Positions 59,120 to 64,000 of a stretch of DNA of 64,000 nt are shown here, piece after piece. The notes beneath the pieces are model-generated. The model worked only from the letters and a program-made list of their open reading frames with translations, searched no databases and was not told the DNA's origin. A program made the position numbers and the translations under genes. Source of the stretch: Arenicola marina (lineage: Eukaryota; Annelida; Polychaeta; Arenicolidae); the NCBI GenBank assembly GCA_964019135.1, contig OZ025256.1:3989249-4053248 (forward strand), read 5' to 3'. Each line of letters begins with the position of its first letter. Position 1 is the first letter of the stretch.

Positions 59120-59753
59120 TATGTGACAACATGTAAAGGTCTATTGTAAATAACTCCATGTATACAAATCACAAATAGCTTAGGTGGTAATCACGTGATA
59201 ACTGAAAGCCTTGGTTGTAAACCAATCAAGAGCTTGCCGTAGAGTCGTGCGAGAAAATCAACCAATAAGAGAAGGACTTAACCAGTAGCATGTGAGGACC
59301 AATGGTGTATAAATACCAGAGGTTCAGAGGTAGAAAAGTAACTAGGAGAGGACCAGGAACCAGGGAGAGAACCAGGAACGAACCAAGGACTCAGACCAGG
59401 ACCCAAGACCAGAGATGACCAGCAGAGCAGAGCAGTGAAGAAACCAAGACTCAGCGGTTGGACACCGGTCATGGAGAACACCCCCAAGACAAGCATCAAG
59501 ATCTGGTTCGATCCGCTGCCACCTCCTGAGTCCACTGGTACCCTAGTATATTATATAGATGATGTTATTATCTACGTATAACTACACAACGAGAAGTACG
59601 CTGAACAATGCTGATTGAAGTGCTGATTAACTCTGTAGATAAGGTTAATAAATATTAGTATTCATTATATATGTCTGTCGTTGTATGGCTTACGAATAAG
59701 TCCAGGTGTCTGTTACACGCCCTGGCCGGACCCCGATATCTGGTTACATATGT
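59120..59753 (+). mobile_element. Possible solo LTR
   Basis: A segment starting GTGACAACATG or TGTGACAACATG and ending CTGGTTACA, flanked by TATGT on both sides (59120-59124 and 59749-59753). Inside are a TATA box (GTATAAATACC, about 59305) and, about 340 bp later, AATAAA (about 59648), the promoter-then-polyadenylation order of an LTR. No internal retroviral-type domains are present in the window. Confidence 0.4.
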
Positions 59754-60045
59754 GTCAAGATTCCACCTCAGATCAGCACGGTCTAATGAGGAGGGTCTTC
59801 ACAACCGTCACGATCAGATTAAGGGCGGCAGGGGAATTTAAAATTCGTCTAAGGTAGTAATGCTTTTGCATGAGAAAGATTGCCAGTGCAATTTGCAACA
59901 GGTGTACGTCCGATGTCACATGCGGAAATGCTGCCCCAGCCTGGATTGCACAAAATACATTTGGGGAGGGTGCGCCGCGTTCAACAAAACAACACTTCCA
60001 GCCTGTATAGAGCGTAGCGTTTACTTCAACTATGCAACAAATAAA

Positions 60046-60548
60046 ACATACGCGTGTTAGAACCCAAAACGTCATAGTGACCAAAACGTCATACCTTGGT
60101 GGAATGAAATATACAGTTTAAACTTTAATTTCAACCATCCCGGTTATCGCTCACACAACCCTGCGTGGCGTTTCTGAAGGAGACAGGGCGGGGCCACTCG
60201 GAGCGAAAGGATTGATTGATTGACAATTAGAGACCTCTTGCAGGCCGAAATTTGCATATTAAGGCGCAGGAAAATAAGGAAATCTAAGGTTTCTTGGAAT
60301 AGAAGGTTCCAAGGGGTAGACCCGTAGGGGGGGGGGGGGGGGGTGCAATACCCATATTCCATCGTTTATGAAAGCGCTTAAATATATCTGAAACTGAAGA
60401 GTTACTGCCTCATATATTCATAGCCCCCATCAACAGACACTGCGATCGAGGCACAATGTGAAACTGTACATTTGCTCCTAGACGGCTCAGACCGTGTGGT
60501 CTGACGTTTTCGTCACTATGACGTTTTGGGCCCAACATACGCGTACAG
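60046..60548. mobile_element. MITE with about 45-bp TIRs
   Basis: The left end ACATACGCGTGTTAG...CCCAAAACGTCATAGTGACC is matched inversely at the right (CACTATGACGTTTTGGGCCC, AACATACGCGT). About 500 bp, including a 17-base G run near 60329. No coding capacity. Confidence 0.65.
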
Positions 60549-62340
60549 TTACAAGTGGAGGGTGGATTTGTTTTTAATACAGCGTTTTATTCATATCGAA
60601 GGTAACTCACTCGAATAACATATCGAAGCGTGAGTGCGCCATGGGCCCAGCATATACTGGCGCCAACAGGCACGACCGAGAGGTTGGTTGGTCGATTTAA
60701 TTCGCCGCGGGCGAGAGCAGTCCCGTATCATAATATCAAACCCTGGACGACGCATACGACACATCTGAGATATGTGGGGATAACCCGTAAATATGGAAGC
60801 TTAATAATGATCCTTTATTGATCCATATTTTATACACTATTTATATTGTGCTGCTATTTCCAAATTAGGATTAATTATTGAGTGGATATGCCCGCAACGA
60901 ATGAAAATAGTTGGCTGTGACCAATGTCGTTCCATAGAGAGTTCAGAGTGACCAGCGATGGCGGAACTTGGCCCACGTGCAGGAGCCACAAGTTTCTTTC
61001 TTTGTTTTATGCATAATAAATAAACCATGTGACACCACAAATGCCATATCATGTCATTTATTGTCTTATTTACATAGTAACGAAGAGAAATTACTACTTA
61101 TGTATAGTAATTGAGTCATAATATTTTCCAACCACATGTTAAGTCTACTACACTGCTTTCACATGATCAAACAACACATACAGTTTGACAGACGCACAGT
61201 TGGTGCATGTATAGGCCCCCCCGCAATGTGGAAACTTTACCTTAATTGTCAGAACTTTAACGGTTACATTTATATATATATATATTCATGCATTCCATCC
61301 AGCCTCAAACAAATGCAATCTTATGCAGCGGGTTTAGGACCCTACAACATGGTCGAACGAATGTAATTAGATCTGACAAGTTCCGGCATAAATTCATATT
61401 ATTCAAGTTTGAGACATTGTTTTAGGATCCGCGAATGTTGTTATCTATCATCTTGTTGCAACAAACAACTTGTGTTCCATGTGGACAATAATCTAGTATT
61501 AGCGGTACTCTAGCACTCAGTACTCTACCCATACCCAAATATATCAATGTCCATGAACTTCTAATTTCATTAGTTTACAAAACTAATCTGAAAAAAAACA
61601 ATGAAAACTCTCAATTAGTTAGTATTCTGCCGCCTTGGTTGTTGCATTCCCAATTCCATTTAGTGAAAAAATAGGTTAAGATGATGATGCCCTCTCCTCC
61701 ACACCGTGACTATCTTATCCTCATACGATACAAAAATAATGCAATTTACCCAGGCCGAACTTCTAAACTGGAGGTCGAAGAAGTAGCAGATTGCAACATA
61801 TACAACTTCCATTGTTGATGAACACATATTTCAGGACGAATGGCCCTACGAATAACATCGCCCTGAAGTAACAGAAATACATATAAGGAGACCACACAAG
61901 ACATGTTCCGGACAGAAATATATCGCGACTACTATGAAATCTACACTACATGCTGCCATTGAAACAACCTTTCCCTCTGCCAATCCCCCGTCGTTATAAA
62001 CTCATCGACAATAAGGAGAGTAAAAGCCCAAATGGCTCCTTATATCCTACAAAAAAAACACGAGACACCTACTTGTCTATGACAAAAATAAATCTTGCAT
62101 AAAAACTCCGATCGCGTTTCAAAAGCGGTCACGGTCTAGCGTGTCGCCATTGGCGGCAATGATAATGTACCATTCGTGTATCCACGCAGCGAGGAGTCGG
62201 CTTCACATCTCATCATCAGAAGATAGCTTTATGCAAGGTTAAAACACGTGCAGCCCTCGGCCAGGTCATCACCCCAGTTTCCATACGGATCGCAACAACT
62301 GGCGGTGTTCACACGCCCACCGCTCACAAATAAAACCTCG
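60549..62340. other. Intergenic sequence before SMCHD1 3' end
   Basis: No exon or element recognised. Contains a short TA run (about 61272-61284). The many short open frames show no similarity I know. Confidence 0.45.
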
Positions 62341-62561
62341 ACAGACAGACAGCCAGACAGACAGACAGAGAGGGAGGGAGGGGAGGGAGAGGAACACATA
62401 GGCACGAGTTGAAAACTCGAGGAGATCGGCAGTGGATCAGGTTTAATTAAGAACGATGGTGGAGCCTGGAATCAGTGTTTATGACGCCGGTTTTGACGTT
62501 CAGCGAGGACGAAGGGGCAAGGGGGGGGGGAGGGGAAGAAGGAAAGGGGGGGGGGGGCGTC
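62341..62561. repeat. GACA microsatellite and G-tract cluster in SMCHD1 3'UTR
   Basis: ACAGACAGACAGCCAGACAG-type repeats at 62341-62372 run into GGGAGGGAGGGG. Two further G tracts (9-13 Gs) at about 62521-62557 end directly before the SMCHD1 stop on the other strand. On the + strand this can form G-quadruplexes; the SMCHD1 transcript carries the C-rich strand. Confidence 0.7.
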
Positions 62562-63913
62562 TCAGTTCCGCCTGGTCCGCTTCCTCAGACTCTCCCAGGC
62601 CACCGAGGACCCCTGCGCCGCCCGTCGCGCGCTCGTCCGCGTCGGCGTCGATGACGGCGTTGACGACGGCGTCCCCCCGCTTCCCTCAGAGTTACCGTTG
62701 ACGGCCGCCGTCGGCGTGGCGGCGCCACTGCTGGTACTTCCGGTGGACGTGCGCGATTTCTTCGGCGGCGTCGGTGTCGGTTCCTCGGGCGACAACGCCA
62801 ACTTGGGGACGGACGTGCGCCGCCGCCGGCCGCCGCCAGAGGTCGGGGTGGTGGGGGCAGTGGCGCCGCCTGTCGGCGTGCTGTGGTTGCTAACGGTTGC
62901 TGGCGGCGGGGGCGGCGGCGGCGGCGTCCCGAGAGACGCCAGTGCGCTGCCGCTCCCGCCAGAGGGCGGCTTGACGGTAGAGCTGGGCTGGTTCCTGACG
63001 GACTCTGGAAACGGCAGAATGCAAGTAACTATGTAAGTAATAAGAATCATCTTAATATAACAATGCCCCTTAAAAGAACGAAACTACCCAAAAACTTTAC
63101 TTTTTGGTGACAAATTTTGCAACATTGATATACATACAAACTATATATGTATACATCTCCGTGACGTAACTACAAAAAAACGCTTTGGATTTTTAGCGTT
63201 TTTAAAACGCCAGCTTTATATGGAGCATTAAGAATGCGAAAAAAAACACGTGATTCATCTCATAAAAGGTTGTATCTTCAAATTATCTGTCAGGATATCA
63301 GTCAGTAAATAAATACAATTTACATTAATACATTAATGTCTCTTCTTTGTTTTGCGACAACATTTCTATCTACCCACCGCCCCCCACACCCCAGCCACGC
63401 ACGCGCCACGACTCACTGAGGCGGTCCTCGATGTCCTTGAGTTGTTCCTCGGACTCCTGACACTCCCGCAGCTTGTCCCTCATCTCGGCGGTCTGCAGGC
63501 CATCCTGCTGCTCCCGGAGGTCGCGCTCGCCGCCCTGGCGCTTCAAGACGGCCGCCTTCAGGGTGCTCAGCAAGTCTGCGGGGAGCAAAGGACAGGGTGA
63601 CGTCACAGTCGTCATATATATTAAAGATAAGTAAAAAATATATATACTTTCTCGGCCTTAACACCATCATTTTCCCTTAAATTTATGTTCCGAATTAATG
63701 CTAATCAGAGAGATTGAATCAGAAAATATATGATGGCTTACCTATTTGGTCGGAGAGTTTGTAGTAGTTGGCGTTGATGGGGGCCCCGAACACTGCCCCT
63801 CTCAGCTTCTCCACGGGCAGCGCGCGGTTCATCAGGCCGCCAAACTTCCCGTTGCTCCGGATACGGTCGCCTTCCCGGGTCAGGATCGTGGGGCAGTGCG
63901 TGAAGCGGACGAT
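62562..63913 (-). CDS. SMCHD1: SMCHD1, last three exons (partial; continues beyond the window)
   Basis: SMCHD1 is a chromatin protein with an N-terminal GHKL ATPase and a C-terminal SMC-type hinge that silences chromatin in vertebrates. Exons seen, in transcript order: 63742-63913, 63417-63575, 62562-63004 (257 codons plus stop). The first encodes the end of the hinge: [39 protein letters not shown], close to human. The second is coiled coil ([20 protein letters not shown]), as in the vertebrate protein. The third is a 147-residue Pro/Ser/Thr/Gly-rich tail with a run of eight prolines and basic clusters ([19 protein letters not shown] at the end), plausibly nuclear localisation signals and not conserved in sequence. 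All junctions are GT-AG with matching phases. The 5' remainder is outside the window. Confidence 0.92.
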
Positions 63914-64000
63914 CTGTGGCGGACACAGCGAGCGTCAGTACAGTGTAGTATCGTTACAGCGTATGTCAGTGATACTTTACAAGAATGGACAGCGAAGATG

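Noticed and set aside
62456..63110. Plus-strand GC-rich open frames opposite SMCHD1.
   Set aside because: They are the antisense shadow of the SMCHD1 tail exon, which has correct splice phase with the conserved coiled-coil exon.

Overview
This is a stretch of an intron-rich animal nuclear genome. I recognise six protein-coding genes, each rebuilt exon by exon with splice phases that close. In order they are PREP (prolyl endopeptidase, - strand, 464-17682), RNF217 (RBR E3 ubiquitin ligase, + strand, 34328-38747), LDAH (lipid-droplet-associated hydrolase, - strand, 42425-43987), UQCC1 (complex III assembly factor, + strand, 45314-50837), PSMF1 (proteasome regulator PI31, - strand, 52266-58128) and the 3' end of SMCHD1 (- strand, 62562-63913, running off the right edge). 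Protein similarity, gene density, tRNA-derived SINEs and above all minisatellites that straddle exon-intron junctions point to a cephalochordate (amphioxus, Branchiostoma-like). That assignment is inference; another invertebrate deuterostome is possible.

Layout: PREP and RNF217 are head to head around about 18 kb; a TATA box and a good 5' splice site suggest a non-coding RNF217 exon 1 near 18.2-18.3 kb. Its first intron would then hold a satellite of about 14.3 kb (19.8-34.1 kb; 32-bp unit, roughly 450 copies, with kilobase-scale internal duplications). RNF217 and LDAH are tail to tail, LDAH and UQCC1 head to head with a shared promoter region of about 1.3 kb, UQCC1 and PSMF1 tail to tail, and PSMF1 lies head-on to the tail of SMCHD1. 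The genes belong to unrelated pathways (peptide cleavage, ubiquitin, lipid droplets, mitochondrial complex III, proteasome, chromatin); nothing suggests a functional cluster.

The most interesting signal is a set of tandem repeats seeded by splice junctions. In PREP intron 14 (about 41 copies of 50 bp) and PSMF1 intron 4 (11 copies of about 52 bp) the repeat unit contains the last coding bases of the exon plus the 5' splice site, so the intron carries many copies of the exon end and donor. PSMF1 intron 2 has the same architecture with only two copies, PREP intron 17 with three decayed copies, and RNF217 has the mirror case at a 3' splice site. Together they look like successive stages of one process and recall the intronic 'mirage' minisatellites reported for amphioxus Adh.

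Other content: tRNA-derived SINEs of at least two families, several palindromic (foldback) or TIR-bearing non-autonomous DNA elements, a possible solo LTR, many short minisatellites and microsatellites, and a 200-N assembly gap inside LDAH that is almost certainly false, because the same 16 bases flank it on both sides and collapsing them restores a normal reading frame.
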